Origin: JADHUC01 sp964623055
Lineage (GTDB): Bacteria; Planctomycetota; Planctomycetia; Pirellulales; Pirellulaceae
Direction of reading: 5' to 3'
Length of the DNA stretch: 64,000 bases
Assembly: GCA_964623055.1 (NCBI GenBank)
Contig: CAZURK010000025.1
Span: forward strand, 18,792-82,791
Shown here: positions 16,843-25,975 of the stretch, piece by piece
Layout: the number at the start of each line of letters is the position of its first letter
Position numbering within the stretch: position 1 is the first letter of the stretch
The notes under the pieces: generated by a model
What the model saw: only the letters and a program-made list of their open reading frames with translations
Database searches by the model: none
Told to the model about the DNA's origin: nothing
Program-made: the position numbers and the translations under genes

Positions 16843-18165
16843 TCAGGCGAACTCGTTGATTCCCGGCATGGCTGTCGCATACCGGCCGTCGGCGTCTGGT
16901 TTGATCGGTGCCTCGGCATCCCAGTCGTAGCGTTCCAGGCTGAAGTCGAGCTTGGACTGCATGGCCTGCTCCCAGGTGATTTCTTTGCCCGTGTAGCACA
17001 CCATCTGTGCCAGGATGCCCAGCATCGTGCTGGTGTTCATGTAGTCGCCGTTGTTGATCGTCTTGCCGGATCGGATCGCGTCGAATAATTCCTTGTGCTC
17101 GTTGTCGTACATGCTGGGCTTCTTGCCCTCAAATCGCCATTCGTTTTCGCCTTCGATGCGACAACGAACCGGCATGATGGCGCGGCCCTTCGTGCCGAGG
17201 ACAAGGTCCGATGTCGTGTTATGGCAATTCGGAATGTCGCGACAATGGGCGAATACCCGGACGCCGTTTTCGTATTCGTAGGCTACGCTATGGTGGTCGA
17301 ACTGATCGCCGTAGATGGGATCCAGGCAGACTTGCCGCCCGCCCAGCCCGAATGCCTTCACTGGGGGCACGTCGCCCAAGGCCCATGAAGCTTTGTCAAT
17401 GCTGTGGATTAGCTGCTGGCTCGTCTGGTCGCCCGAAAGCCAGTTGAAGTGGTACCAGTTTTGTATCTGGTACTCGAATTCATTCCACTCCGGTTTCCGT
17501 GCACGGCAGATATAGGGAGCAGTCAGGTAATTCTCTTGGATCGCGATGATCTCGCCGATCGCACCGTCCTGGATTCGTTTCATGGTCTCGCGCACGGCGA
17601 CGTCGTAACGCCAACAGAGCCCAGATACGACACACAGGTTCTTCTTTCGAGCTTCTTCGCAAGCAGCCATCGAGATTTGCAGACCCGGCACATCGAGCCC
17701 GTGCGGCTTCTCGCAGAAGACGTGCTTGTCGGCGTCGACGGCCGCCTTGAACATGACCGGATGAAAATGCGAGGTGGCGGCGATCAGCAGCACGTCGATG
17801 CCGCTGTCGATGACCTTTTGACAGGCGTCGAATCCCACAAAGCAGTGATCGTCGTCGATGGTTGCTTGTTCGGGCTTCATCTTCTGAATTCGCTCACGCG
17901 AGAACTGCAGCCGATCCTCGAAAATGTCGCCCATGGCGACCAGCCGAACGTCTTCGCCTGCATTCATGGCGTTCACCGCGGCACCGGAGCCTCGCCCGCC
18001 GCAGCCAATCAGCCCGATCTTGATAACGTCGTTGCCGGCGGCATACGCCGCCCGCCCGATCGCAAGCGACCCGGCCACAGCCGTGCCGGCCATCGCAGCC
18101 GATGTTGTGAGGAATTCGCGACGAGAGGTATTTCGTTGGGGTCCTTGCGAGAGGCTCTTTGCCAT
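16843..18165 (-). CDS. Gfo/Idh/MocA-family oxidoreductase with Tat signal
   Basis: 440 residues from the ATG at 18165 (ribosome site AAAGGAAAAG). The twin-arginine leader is seen as SRREFLTTSAAMAGT followed by a hydrophobic stretch ending AYAAGND. Then the Rossmann motif IKIGLIGCGGRGSGA, the family signature VFCEKPHGLD (E-K-P), and the C-terminal alpha/beta domain with HSIDKASWALGD. These enzymes oxidise or reduce sugars and inositols with NAD(P); planctomycete genomes carry many Tat-exported paralogues. Substrate unknown. It is convergent with the CocE-type gene and divergent from the methyltransferase; the 184-bp gap 18166-18349 holds both promoters, none obvious. Confidence 0.92.
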   Translation of the reverse strand: MAKSLSQGPQRNTSRREFLTTSAAMAGTAVAGSLAIGRAAYAAGNDVIKIGLIGCGGRGSGAAVNAMNAGEDVRLVAMGDIFEDRLQFSRERIQKMKPEQATIDDDHCFVGFDACQKVIDSGIDVLLIAATSHFHPVMFKAAVDADKHVFCEKPHGLDVPGLQISMAACEEARKKNLCVVSGLCWRYDVAVRETMKRIQDGAIGEIIAIQENYLTAPYICRARKPEWNEFEYQIQNWYHFNWLSGDQTSQQLIHSIDKASWALGDVPPVKAFGLGGRQVCLDPIYGDQFDHHSVAYEYENGVRVFAHCRDIPNCHNTTSDLVLGTKGRAIMPVRCRIEGENEWRFEGKKPSMYDNEHKELFDAIRSGKTINNGDYMNTSTMLGILAQMVCYTGKEITWEQAMQSKLDFSLERYDWDAEAPIKPDADGRYATAMPGINEFA

Positions 18166-18349
18166 GACTTTTCCTTTCGGCCAGTCTTGAAGATGCAAGT
18201 GTTCTACGTTTGGCGTTTCTAGCAGCCTTCAGCGTGGCCATCATCCACGCCCATTTGAAATGTCACGCGTGTCAATTATACTCGGCACGCACTGCGTCTG
18301 CTCGCCGTTGCCGGCGCGGTACGTCATCTAGCATAGGGAGACCAGTGTA

Positions 18350-19054
18350 ATGCGTCGAGTTTCAGTTACGCCATTTCTTCAAGTCGTCCTTCCAGTCGTT
18401 TTCCTCATTCCTGCGGTCGCGTTCAGCCAAGAGCAGAGCGTCAAGCCTGGTATCAACAAAAACTTCGAGAATCCCGACGTCGAGGCGTGGATCAAGCGAT
18501 TCGAGCGCAACGGCCGTGATGTCTATGACAAACGCAACGAGATCCTCGCGGCCTGCAAGATCAAGCCCGGCATGTCGGTGGCGGACGTTGGTGCGGGAAC
18601 AGGACTGTTCACACGCATGTTCTCCCCGCTCGTTGGTCAGGGAGGTTGTGTATACGCCGTGGATATTGCCGAAAGCTTCATCAAAGACATCGAAGCGAAG
18701 TCCAAAGAGGCCGGAACGGCCAATGTCAAGTGCATCGTTTGCACTCCGCAAGACACGAAGCTGCCGCCTGACTCGGTCGACTTGGCATTCACCTGCGACA
18801 CGTACCACCACTTCGAATTCCCGCACAAGACCTTGGCATCAATCTACAAATCGTTGCGCCCCGGCGGACGGTTCATTGTGATTGATTTTCAGCGCATTGA
18901 AGGAGTGAGCAGTGACTGGACGCTGAAGCATCTGCGCGGCAGCAAAGAAGATTTCACCAAGGAGATCGAGGAAGCCGGATTCAAACTGGTGGAAGAGAAG
19001 AAGGGCCTGTTGAAAGACAAATACTTCCTGCGTTTCGAAAAGGTATCAAAGTAG
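18350..19054 (+). CDS. Class I SAM-dependent methyltransferase with N-terminal signal peptide
   Basis: 234 residues, start supported by AGGGAGACCAGTGTA. Residues 1-26 (MRRVSVTPFLQVVLPVVFLI) form a normal Sec signal peptide with a cleavage site near VAFS-QE. The methyltransferase core follows: MSVADVGAGTGLFTRM (motif I, SAM-binding), VYAVDIAESFI, DSVDLAFTCDTYHHFEFP (motif IV region) and LRPGGRFIVIDF. The export signal is unusual since SAM is cytoplasmic; a cytoplasmic enzyme with a membrane anchor is an alternative. Substrate unknown. Confidence 0.88.
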   Translation: MRRVSVTPFLQVVLPVVFLIPAVAFSQEQSVKPGINKNFENPDVEAWIKRFERNGRDVYDKRNEILAACKIKPGMSVADVGAGTGLFTRMFSPLVGQGGCVYAVDIAESFIKDIEAKSKEAGTANVKCIVCTPQDTKLPPDSVDLAFTCDTYHHFEFPHKTLASIYKSLRPGGRFIVIDFQRIEGVSSDWTLKHLRGSKEDFTKEIEEAGFKLVEEKKGLLKDKYFLRFEKVSK

Positions 19055-19114
19055 GTCCCGTCTGCCGGACCTCCCGGGTACACTAGTGGTGTGTCTGTCG
19101 ATCAATGTCCGGTT

Positions 19115-19192
19115 GGGTGGCCGGGGCTGGACTGAGCGTCAGCGAGGGAAGCCCCGGGGTTTCGGGCTTGCGCCCTCCAAACCCGGCCACCC
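19115..19192. repeat. Palindromic intergenic repeat (GGGTGGCCGGG ends)
   Basis: GGGTGGCCGGG (19115-19125) and CCCGGCCACCC (19182-19192) form perfect 11-bp ends, with nested CCGGGGCT (19121-19128) and AGCCCCGG (19150-19157). It lies between convergent genes, where it may also act as a bidirectional transcription barrier. I recall this repeat type as common between planctomycete genes. No gene inside. Confidence 0.7.
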
Positions 19193-19252
19193 TGACCACA
19201 ATCTACCTGACAAATGTCGATAGCCGCACCGCTAGCGTGCGGAAAACGGACC

Positions 19253-22200
19253 TCACTGCGTCAACGCGATGATGTGCCCGGCTGCTTCGCGGCGAATACG
19301 ACGGTAGTCGGCTCCGCTGAGCTTGCGCGACCACAATACCAGGATCGGGCTTTCCTCTTCGATTGGCTCCAATTCCGCCGGCTTTGGCGTGATCGTTTGG
19401 CGAAGCTCCGCCAACCAAGCCAAAGCATCGTCCGAGGCTGGTGTCCCCCGTTGTCGCTCGGCCAGCGTTTCCAGGGTAGTCAAATAGCGCAAGTCGTCGA
19501 TTCCCTCTCGAAACGCTTCCCAATGCCGAGTCGGCACCATACGCTTCGGATCGTCCGGATCAGGCGCTGCGTATGCGAAATCGCCACCGCGAAGCCGCGG
19601 ACCATCGGTGGCGTCAAATGGGCTGCCTTTGAATGAGTAGTACATCCACGGAACGTGCACGCGAAGTGGGCTGATCCAAAGATAGTAGCCATTGACCAAC
19701 CGCGTCCACTCGGCCATGTAAAACGAACCGCGGATGTTGTGATAGATCCACGCCTCGTCGTCTGATGCGGCCAGGTCGCGGGACAATTCGTCGAATGTGT
19801 GGCCGGCACGGATCCAATTGTCCATGCAGTGCCCGTTGTAGCAGCGTACGTCCACGTATGGATCAACCTGCCGCATCATATCGGTCACATCGCGTTTCGG
19901 ATCGTTGTGCAATGTGATGTATACGCGCAGCGACGGCACTTGGCGCACGGCTTCGGTCAGCCGGGTGTAGCGTTCCAGGCGGTCACGTCCAAATATCTCG
20001 TCCATATGCGTGGCCATGAGTTCAAATTCGGGATACTCCTTGGACAATTCAGCCAACCCTTCCATCGCGGTCTTGATGATTCTCCTGAATCGCTCTATTG
20101 CCCGCTGGTCGCCCATGTCGTTCCCCGGGTCGTAAGCGAGAAGACGCGCCGCATGCTCGCAGCCTGTGCTGACCGGCAACGGACCGTGGAATCCGTGTTT
20201 CCGCAGCAAAGCGAGCCCTCGTCGCAGCCTGTCGTACGAAGGTCTTACGTCTTGGTTAACCATTTCGTAGTCAATGCCCAGGTTGGCCTTCAGCATCGTT
20301 CCTCCGTGGGCCCGGATGTCGGCCAATTCCGCTTCGATGCCGGACCAATCTTCGTCCATCCTGGGAAAACGGTAGTAGACGCCGTGAGCTTTGTGCTCCA
20401 GCGCGAGCAGCTTGATCGGCAGCACATCGAACGTCAGCGGCAATTCGACTGCTTCCTTGCCCTCCTCCGTTAGACGCACCGTGCCGACATATTGCCCAGG
20501 TGTCACATCTTCGGGAACGTGGACGATCGAATGGTACTCACGGAACGTGCCGGCCGGAACATCGACGGGCTGATTCGCAATGAGGAACCGGGAGACCAAA
20601 GTCGATCGTTCCGGCGGAAGAGTATACAGGTCTCGCATCAACCGACGTAGAACCAGACGGATATCGACGCGGCTGCTGGGAATCACGGATTCGCCACATC
20701 GCAGATCGGATACCTCGATCCGTAGCCGTTGCACATCCTCGAACGCGTAGACGACGAAGTTGACCGGTTCATATACGCCGGGCGTTCCGAAGGCGGCCAG
20801 CGTGGTTGTGACATCCTCGCGCGAAGGAATCCGGGCCGGGTCGATTTCGTCTTCCCAGGATTTCGACGTGACGAGCAGGCGGCGACTTGTGTCCACCCTG
20901 AACGTGAATTCATCCGCATTTTGCTGTCGACGGTACATGTCGATCACGGCCGGCTTCAACTCGCGGGAAGCCATCAGCACATCGGTTTCGGGTTCGCGCA
21001 GAAGAACCGCTCCAGCCCAGATTCCGCGTGCGGAGCCTGCGCGAGGCCCTTGGCCACGCACGGCAAGTTGCAGCCGACCCACACCGTCAACCGGTATGTA
21101 GATTTTCTCCGCCGCACGCTCTTTCGTACGCGGTCCGGACTCGAACAGTGTCTTCCCGTCACCACGAACTTCGAACGAGCAGTCAGCGTCGTTCGTTGAA
21201 AGTGGGCAGACGCCAATAGCGGCTTGGAAGACCTTGTATGATCGCCTCAAATCAAGCTCGATTGTCGCGTCCGATTCGCATGCAAAACCCTTCGAGTATT
21301 CCTTCGAATCAAGGATCAGCGGTATGGTGACATCACGCAGCAATTCCCGCCCGCCAGACCAAACGCCACCGTTCGCTTGCCACGGCATATCGGTCGCGTA
21401 GCGGTACGGCGGGTCGAGTGCCTGTTGGATCGAACGTTTTGCGTCCTCGGCCGTGTACATGCGGCGTGAGATCCGGAAGGCGTCAATCACTCCGTCGATA
21501 CCGGAAATGGTGATCGTCTCGGGAGCCTTGTCCGGCATCTGCGCATCGGTGGGCTGGTCATCGCTTTGCTGGCCATCGATGAACACGCAAAGCCGACCGC
21601 TCCCCCAGGCAAACGCTACGTGGTGCCACGTGTTGGCTTTCCAATCGCTGATGTCTCCGTCCGCTCTGCGCCAAGTCCACTCCTCACCCTGCCCCGCGGC
21701 GATTGCGATGCCCAATCGGCCTTTACCAAGGCAATTGATATTGATGTACTGGCGTTCGCCCATCGGACAGGACAACAGGCCATGTTTGCTCTGATCGCTG
21801 CCGGGCCAGTGCGGTTTGACCCAAAGCTCGATCGTGCCCTCCTCGGGATGCAGGTTGCCATCACTTCCCACGATCGCAAGCCGATCACTCGAACCAACAT
21901 CAACACCACCGGCGAAGCGGCCGCCTGCCCCGTCCGTCATCGTCGCACGAAGGTCAACCGACGGCGTCCCCAGGGCATAGTCCGCGTCGGCAGACTGATT
22001 GAACTGAAGTAGCAGCAACGTGTCGCGGTCCGGTACAGGTTGGGCAGACGCGGATGTCGCGATCAGCAACGCGAGCATGAGTGCGTAGCAGGAGTAATCC
22101 TGCAGAGCCGACGCATGAATGAGTCGTGAGGCCGTTCGTAGTCCCGCCTTTAGGCGGTCTTCCGCGCTGCTTCTCGTTTTGAGACCGCCTAAAGGCGGGA

Positions 22201-22270
22201 CTACAAACCAATTCATGCGTCTGCTCTGCATAGAGACGCGGAATGGAATCGTCGGCCCTAGTTTGCTCAT
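19253..22270 (-). CDS. Large exported LamG/NPCBM/DUF4091-like glycoside-hydrolase-type protein
   Basis: 1005 residues from the ATG at 22270, third of three tandem ATGs; AAGGAG at 22282-22277 gives correct spacing to it. Residues 16-57 are encoded by an inserted palindromic element (see repeat at 22101-22230), so the signal peptide is split: SKLGPTIPFRVSMQ before and DYSCYALMLALLIATSASAQ after. The mature part has a LamG/concanavalin-like domain (IELWVKPHWPG, NTWHHVAFAWGSGRL), an NPCBM-like beta-sandwich, and a catalytic-type barrel with HGVYYRFPRMDEDWSG, ATHMDEIFGRDRLERY and a C-terminal 'RHWEAFREGIDDLRYLTTLE' segment typical of DUF4091/DUF6067 proteins. Probably acts on an extracellular glycan; substrate unknown. 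Confidence 0.88.
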   Translation of the reverse strand: MSKLGPTIPFRVSMQSRRMNWFVVPPLGGLKTRSSAEDRLKAGLRTASRLIHASALQDYSCYALMLALLIATSASAQPVPDRDTLLLLQFNQSADADYALGTPSVDLRATMTDGAGGRFAGGVDVGSSDRLAIVGSDGNLHPEEGTIELWVKPHWPGSDQSKHGLLSCPMGERQYININCLGKGRLGIAIAAGQGEEWTWRRADGDISDWKANTWHHVAFAWGSGRLCVFIDGQQSDDQPTDAQMPDKAPETITISGIDGVIDAFRISRRMYTAEDAKRSIQQALDPPYRYATDMPWQANGGVWSGGRELLRDVTIPLILDSKEYSKGFACESDATIELDLRRSYKVFQAAIGVCPLSTNDADCSFEVRGDGKTLFESGPRTKERAAEKIYIPVDGVGRLQLAVRGQGPRAGSARGIWAGAVLLREPETDVLMASRELKPAVIDMYRRQQNADEFTFRVDTSRRLLVTSKSWEDEIDPARIPSREDVTTTLAAFGTPGVYEPVNFVVYAFEDVQRLRIEVSDLRCGESVIPSSRVDIRLVLRRLMRDLYTLPPERSTLVSRFLIANQPVDVPAGTFREYHSIVHVPEDVTPGQYVGTVRLTEEGKEAVELPLTFDVLPIKLLALEHKAHGVYYRFPRMDEDWSGIEAELADIRAHGGTMLKANLGIDYEMVNQDVRPSYDRLRRGLALLRKHGFHGPLPVSTGCEHAARLLAYDPGNDMGDQRAIERFRRIIKTAMEGLAELSKEYPEFELMATHMDEIFGRDRLERYTRLTEAVRQVPSLRVYITLHNDPKRDVTDMMRQVDPYVDVRCYNGHCMDNWIRAGHTFDELSRDLAASDDEAWIYHNIRGSFYMAEWTRLVNGYYLWISPLRVHVPWMYYSFKGSPFDATDGPRLRGGDFAYAAPDPDDPKRMVPTRHWEAFREGIDDLRYLTTLETLAERQRGTPASDDALAWLAELRQTITPKPAELEPIEEESPILVLWSRKLSGADYRRIRREAAGHIIALTQ
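22101..22230. mobile_element. 122-bp palindromic MITE-like element with TGCA target duplication, inside a signal-peptide coding region
   Basis: The outer 20 bp at 22101-22120 and 22211-22230 are inverted repeats with 19 of 20 matches; inside, 22138-22160 and 22182-22204 are perfect 23-bp inverted repeats that themselves contain CCGCCTTTAGGCGG. If the flanking TGCA (22101-22104 and 22227-22230) is a target-site duplication, the element is 122 bp and the insertion adds 126 nt, exactly 42 codons, leaving the reading frame of the 19253-22270 gene intact. It encodes no protein of its own. A related partial copy is at 25976-26005. Confidence 0.75.
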
Positions 22271-22476
22271 CATCATCTCCTTGCCGAAGTTTAGATATTG
22301 GGATCAGCCAAATCCGGTATGTGGACTGGATCAGCCGCGTTACATTGTACTGAGTACTCGGCACTGAGTACCCTATGTTCGGTTGGTGGCAGCGCAGAAA
22401 TGGGCTGGTATACTCATGGCAGCTCAACCGTTCGTGTTCCTGCCTTCGATGATCACCTTGCTATGGGACTACTGCC

Positions 22477-23361
22477 ATGAAACGCCGTGAAATGCTGTTG
22501 AATACTGGTGCGGCCGTTGTGGGAACGTGCGCCTTTCCGCTGCGTTGGGTCGCGGCTGCCGAGAAGAAACCTCAGAAGGTGCTGTACTTCACTCGGAATG
22601 TCGGCTTCTACCATTCGGTGGTCGTGCGCAAGGGCGACGATCTGAGTCACTCGGAGAGAATCCTGGTGGAGATGGGTATACGCGTAGGAATCGAAGTCGA
22701 GTGTACGAAAGACGGTCGCGTCTTCGACGGCGACATCGACCAATACGACGCGTTCGCCTTCTACACAAACGGCGATCTAACCGCACCGAACAAACAGGAA
22801 GAGCCGCCCATGTCGCAGGAGGGCAAAAAGCGTTTTCTCGACGCGATTGCCGCTGGAAAGGGATTCGTTGGGTTTCATTCCGCCTGTGCCTGTTGGCGCA
22901 CGCCCGGACCACGCGACGAGAACAGCGACAAGGTGGATCCGTACCTTGCCATGCTTGGCGGCGAGTTCATTGCCCACGGGCCGCAACAGAAGGCGGTCAT
23001 GCGCATGACATCACCGAACTTCCCCGGAATGCAGAACCTAGGCGATTCGTTCGAAATGCTCGAAGAATGGTACGCCATGAAGAATTTCGCCAAGGATCTG
23101 CACGTGATCCTGGTACAGGAGACCGAGGGGATGAAAGGCGGCTGCTATCAGCGTCCCGCATTTCCGTCCACCTGGGCCAGGATGCAGGGCAAAGGGCGAG
23201 TGTTCTTCACGTCGATGGCGCATCGCGAGGATGTTTGGGAGGGAGAACCATTCCAGCAGATCGTCTTGGGCGGCTTGGCTTGGGCTCTGGGCAACGTCGA
23301 CGCGGATGTCACGCCTAACGTCGAGAAAGCGGCTCCGAAGGGGAGCCAGTTGAAAGCGTGA
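22477..23361 (+). CDS. ThuA-domain protein with Tat/Sec leader
   Basis: 294 residues. The leader KRREMLLNTGAAVVGTCAF is twin-arginine-like, followed by a ThuA core: KVLYFTRNVGFYHSVVVR, VFDGDIDQYDAFAFYTNGDL, GKGFVGFHSACACW (the conserved G-x-x-G-x-H segment) and GRVFFTSMAHREDVW near the end. ThuA proteins have a type 1 glutamine-amidotransferase-like fold, are linked to trehalose or other sugar use and are abundant in planctomycetes. It is divergent from the DUF4091-like gene, with 206 bp between starts that must hold both promoters. Confidence 0.9.
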   Translation: MKRREMLLNTGAAVVGTCAFPLRWVAAAEKKPQKVLYFTRNVGFYHSVVVRKGDDLSHSERILVEMGIRVGIEVECTKDGRVFDGDIDQYDAFAFYTNGDLTAPNKQEEPPMSQEGKKRFLDAIAAGKGFVGFHSACACWRTPGPRDENSDKVDPYLAMLGGEFIAHGPQQKAVMRMTSPNFPGMQNLGDSFEMLEEWYAMKNFAKDLHVILVQETEGMKGGCYQRPAFPSTWARMQGKGRVFFTSMAHREDVWEGEPFQQIVLGGLAWALGNVDADVTPNVEKAAPKGSQLKA

Positions 23362-23369
23362 TTGGTCAT

Positions 23370-23594
23370 TCAGAACGCGATTGCCAAGCCCAGTAGACCG
23401 GCGAGCCCGACCAGGACCAGCGCGAGCAGTCGATTGCCCCTGGCCGAGACGCCATGTCGCCGAGATAGTTCGGCGACGGCGTGCTTTGCTTTTTCGTGAT
23501 CAGCACCTGTTTCTTCGCGGTACAGTCTGATTGCGTGGCCCACGCTGCCCTCTTTGAGGAGCATTACCACGAGTCCTTCTTTGTCTTCGTCCAT
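23370..23594 (-). CDS. Small tail-anchored membrane protein
   Basis: 74 residues from the ATG at 23594 (MDEDKEGLVVMLLKEGSVGH); the frame is open upstream but that part looks non-coding. The N-terminal half 'LLKEGSVGHAIRLYREETGADHEKAKHAVAEL' resembles the ribosomal L7/L12 C-terminal-like helix pair ('A..LYREETG.gL.EAK..Ve') seen in many short planctomycete proteins; the last 20 residues (LLALVLVGLAGLLGLAIAF) are a membrane anchor. The ribosome site is weak. Convergent with the ThuA gene (8 bp apart). Function unknown. Confidence 0.7.
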   Translation of the reverse strand: MDEDKEGLVVMLLKEGSVGHAIRLYREETGADHEKAKHAVAELSRRHGVSARGNRLLALVLVGLAGLLGLAIAF

Positions 23595-23866
23595 CGAGTG
23601 TGCTTTGCCGTTTCGAGTGCGTCGAGTACCGATGCGCGGAGGCTGCGTCAGACGCGGCGCGATTGAGCATCGAAGAGATAGGATGAGTTCCGAGATCAAC
23701 GAATAGAATCGCGACGCCTGCACCATCGTATTACCGACTACCTTATGGTCAGCCACCTCATTGTCAACCTGCGATTGGTGCCCAGCGAAGATATGACGCG
23801 AAGAATCGTACCGTGAATGCCGCATCTGCGGCTTTGGCGACCTCTGACGGATAACCCGGACTATTC

Positions 23867-23925
23867 AAGCCCGACGCGCAAAGCGAGGGAAATCGTGGCG
23901 ATTCCATCGCTTGCGCTTCAGGCTT
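23867..23925. repeat. Imperfect palindromic intergenic repeat
   Basis: The 28 bp at 23867-23894 (beginning AAGCCCGACGCGCAAAGCGA) and 23900-23925 (ending TTGCGCTTCAGGCTT) are imperfect inverted repeats separated by 5 bp. The motif AAGCCCGACGCGCAAGCGAG is, as I recall, frequent in planctomycete intergenic regions. Confidence 0.6.
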
Positions 23926-24000
23926 CGATGCGCGGCGCTTTTGCAGTACAGACGCAAGCCTTTACTGTCACGCCTGTTCCGACGAAGACCGCGGAAACAC

Positions 24001-24030
24001 TTGTCCTATTTGTCGACCGTGTTTTATGAT
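24001..24030 (+). promoter_or_regulatory. Candidate sigma70-type promoter
   Basis: TTGTCC (24001-24006), 18-bp spacer, TATGAT (24025-24030). It sits 61 bp before the proposed GTG start of the cyclase-like gene and inside the longer open frame, which supports the later start. Consensus match only. Confidence 0.35.
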
Positions 24031-24090
24031 AGGGAGGGTACGCGGGGCGCAGAGGGGCTGCGTCTCGAATGCCACTGCGCGGGAAGCCAA

Positions 24091-25929
24091 GTGCCTAGTT
24101 CCACCTCTCCCATTGCTGACGACAGCTCCGTCGAAGCGCCGCCGGTCATCATCGAAACCTGCGGTAGCCCTGCTCCCCCCTCGTTGGGGGAGTATCGGCA
24201 GCGTGAAGTTGCTCGCCAACTGGGCGATCTGCCCGACGAACCAGACCCGCTGCGAACACGTCAAGACGCGGAGTTTCTGGTGTTCACGGCCCTTCCTGGA
24301 GGATTGGCCAGCGCCCTCATCCATCTGCTGCTTTTGATCAGTCTGGGCGTCTGCATGTTGGCCGGTTCCGAGTTCGGCGCGAAGACGATAAGCATCGAAG
24401 TCGTCGAGGCGGACGATGCGGATTTGCTCGAGGACGAAATCGTGACCGAACTTGCCATGGATATCGAGCCGCTGCCGGCGGAGGACTTCGCGGAACCAAA
24501 GGAGGCGTTGTGGGACAGCGAGGTGTTCGACCAGAAAGAGGACCTGATGTCGGTCGATGTGGACGATTTTCTGAAAACGGTCGCTCAGGAAGGCCTCGAC
24601 AAAGGTGCGTTTGCGGCGGGAACGGGTCTCGGAGACGGATACGCGGACCATCAGCATCCAGGCGGCGGTCTGGCGTCGCGTGCCGCGCGTCGGCAGCAAG
24701 CTTTGGCTCACGGTGCCACTGTTGAGAGTGAGAACGCTGTCGAGCTTGCACTCGAGTGGCTGGCCAAACATCAAAGGCAGGACGGTTCGTGGTGTTTCAA
24801 CCACCGCACAGGAGACCACAGTTGCGAGGCGTGCCGGTGCGGCAACACCAGCACACATCCCCAGGCATTGAACGGTGCGACGGCCATGGTTCTGTTGGCG
24901 TACCTGGGAGCCGGATACACGCATCTGGAGGACCAATACCAAGAACAGGTCGCCGGGGGATTACGTTACTTGATCGAGGCACAGAAGTCGGACGGCAGCC
25001 TGATGGACATGACAGGGCGAATGTACAGTCACGGTCTGGCCACATTTGCTCTGTGCGAAGCGTTGGCAATGACGCGTTACGACTACCACAAGCCCGAAAC
25101 CTTGCCCGGGCGCCCCGTCACAAGCGAAGTTGATCCCGACCACTTGGCTCAGGTCGCCGCCGGCGAGCCGGTTGCCGACGTCGAGGACCCCTTCGCCGCC
25201 GCCGCTCGCTTGGAAGAGATCGACGAGGCGTCAGCGGGTGACGTACCGCCGGTCCAGCTTGACGAGCTAACCCACGCCGCTCAGTTGGGGATCACCTTTA
25301 TCGAGAAGGCTCAGCACACGCGCGGGGGCTGGCGGTACACGCCCGGCGAAGCGGGTGACACATCGGTCGTCGGATGGCAGATGATGGCGTTGAAAAGCGC
25401 TTACTTGGCCGGATTGGACGTCAATCCACGGACCGTCAAGAAAGCCGTGGGTTTCCTGGATTCCGTTAGCGACGATCGCGTGGGATCAAGTTACGGCTAC
25501 ACGAGCGGCAACAAACGGCGTAACGTGGACCTTCGGCGTCCGGTCACTGCTACCACGCCGATCGGTCTGCTGTGTCGCATGTACACGGGCTGGGATCACA
25601 GCAAGAGAGGACTTGCGGTGGGCGTCGCGCGACTAGAGAAGTCTGCCAAGCCGGGCAAAGGTATGTACTTCTACTACTACGCCACACAAGTGATGCATCA
25701 CTACGAAGGACCCGCGTGGGAGAGTTGGAACGCCTGGATGCGCGACTACCTGGTGAGAACCCAAAATCGGAAGGGATCGGAAGCTGGTAGTTGGTTTTTC
25801 ACCGGCCCTCACGACAATGCCGGGCGTCTGTACTGCACCGCGATGGCTACTATGACGCTGGAGGTGTACTACCGCTACTCGCCCATCTACGGCAGCGGAG
25901 CGGTTGCAAAGGGAACGGGTTTCGAGTAG
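24091..25929 (+). CDS. Membrane-anchored prenyltransferase/squalene-cyclase-like repeat protein
   Basis: 612 residues from a GTG at 24091 (GGGAAG upstream); the frame stays open to 23911, but that stretch overlaps a palindrome. After an N-terminal soluble region comes one membrane segment (GGLASALIHLLLLISLGVCM), an acidic low-complexity region (EVVEADDADLLEDE), a small glycine-rich part, then alpha/alpha-barrel repeats: ALEWLAKHQRQDGSWCF, GLRYLIEAQKSDGSLMD, GITFIEKAQHTRGGWRY. These 'Q..DGsW' repeats are the squalene-hopene-cyclase/prenyltransferase fold. I see no DxDD cyclase motif, so it is probably not a cyclase. Planctomycetes carry many such proteins of unknown role. Confidence 0.82.
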   Translation: MPSSTSPIADDSSVEAPPVIIETCGSPAPPSLGEYRQREVARQLGDLPDEPDPLRTRQDAEFLVFTALPGGLASALIHLLLLISLGVCMLAGSEFGAKTISIEVVEADDADLLEDEIVTELAMDIEPLPAEDFAEPKEALWDSEVFDQKEDLMSVDVDDFLKTVAQEGLDKGAFAAGTGLGDGYADHQHPGGGLASRAARRQQALAHGATVESENAVELALEWLAKHQRQDGSWCFNHRTGDHSCEACRCGNTSTHPQALNGATAMVLLAYLGAGYTHLEDQYQEQVAGGLRYLIEAQKSDGSLMDMTGRMYSHGLATFALCEALAMTRYDYHKPETLPGRPVTSEVDPDHLAQVAAGEPVADVEDPFAAAARLEEIDEASAGDVPPVQLDELTHAAQLGITFIEKAQHTRGGWRYTPGEAGDTSVVGWQMMALKSAYLAGLDVNPRTVKKAVGFLDSVSDDRVGSSYGYTSGNKRRNVDLRRPVTATTPIGLLCRMYTGWDHSKRGLAVGVARLEKSAKPGKGMYFYYYATQVMHHYEGPAWESWNAWMRDYLVRTQNRKGSEAGSWFFTGPHDNAGRLYCTAMATMTLEVYYRYSPIYGSGAVAKGTGFE

Positions 25930-25975
25930 TCAGTCAGACAGCGCATGATTCCCGCCGCGTCTTCCGCGAAAGCGA

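Larger units (their letters stand above)
23595..24090. other. Intergenic region with palindromic repeat and candidate promoter
   Basis: 496 bp without a convincing gene. It contains an imperfect palindromic repeat (23867-23925) and a promoter-like pair (24001-24030). A long open frame crosses its right half, but its predicted peptide there is arginine-rich and runs over the palindrome, so I treat it as non-coding. Confidence 0.5.

Noticed and set aside
23911..24090. Longer N-terminus of the cyclase-like protein
   Set aside because: The extra 60 residues overlap a palindromic repeat and a promoter-like sequence and are arginine-rich; GTG 24091 is better supported.
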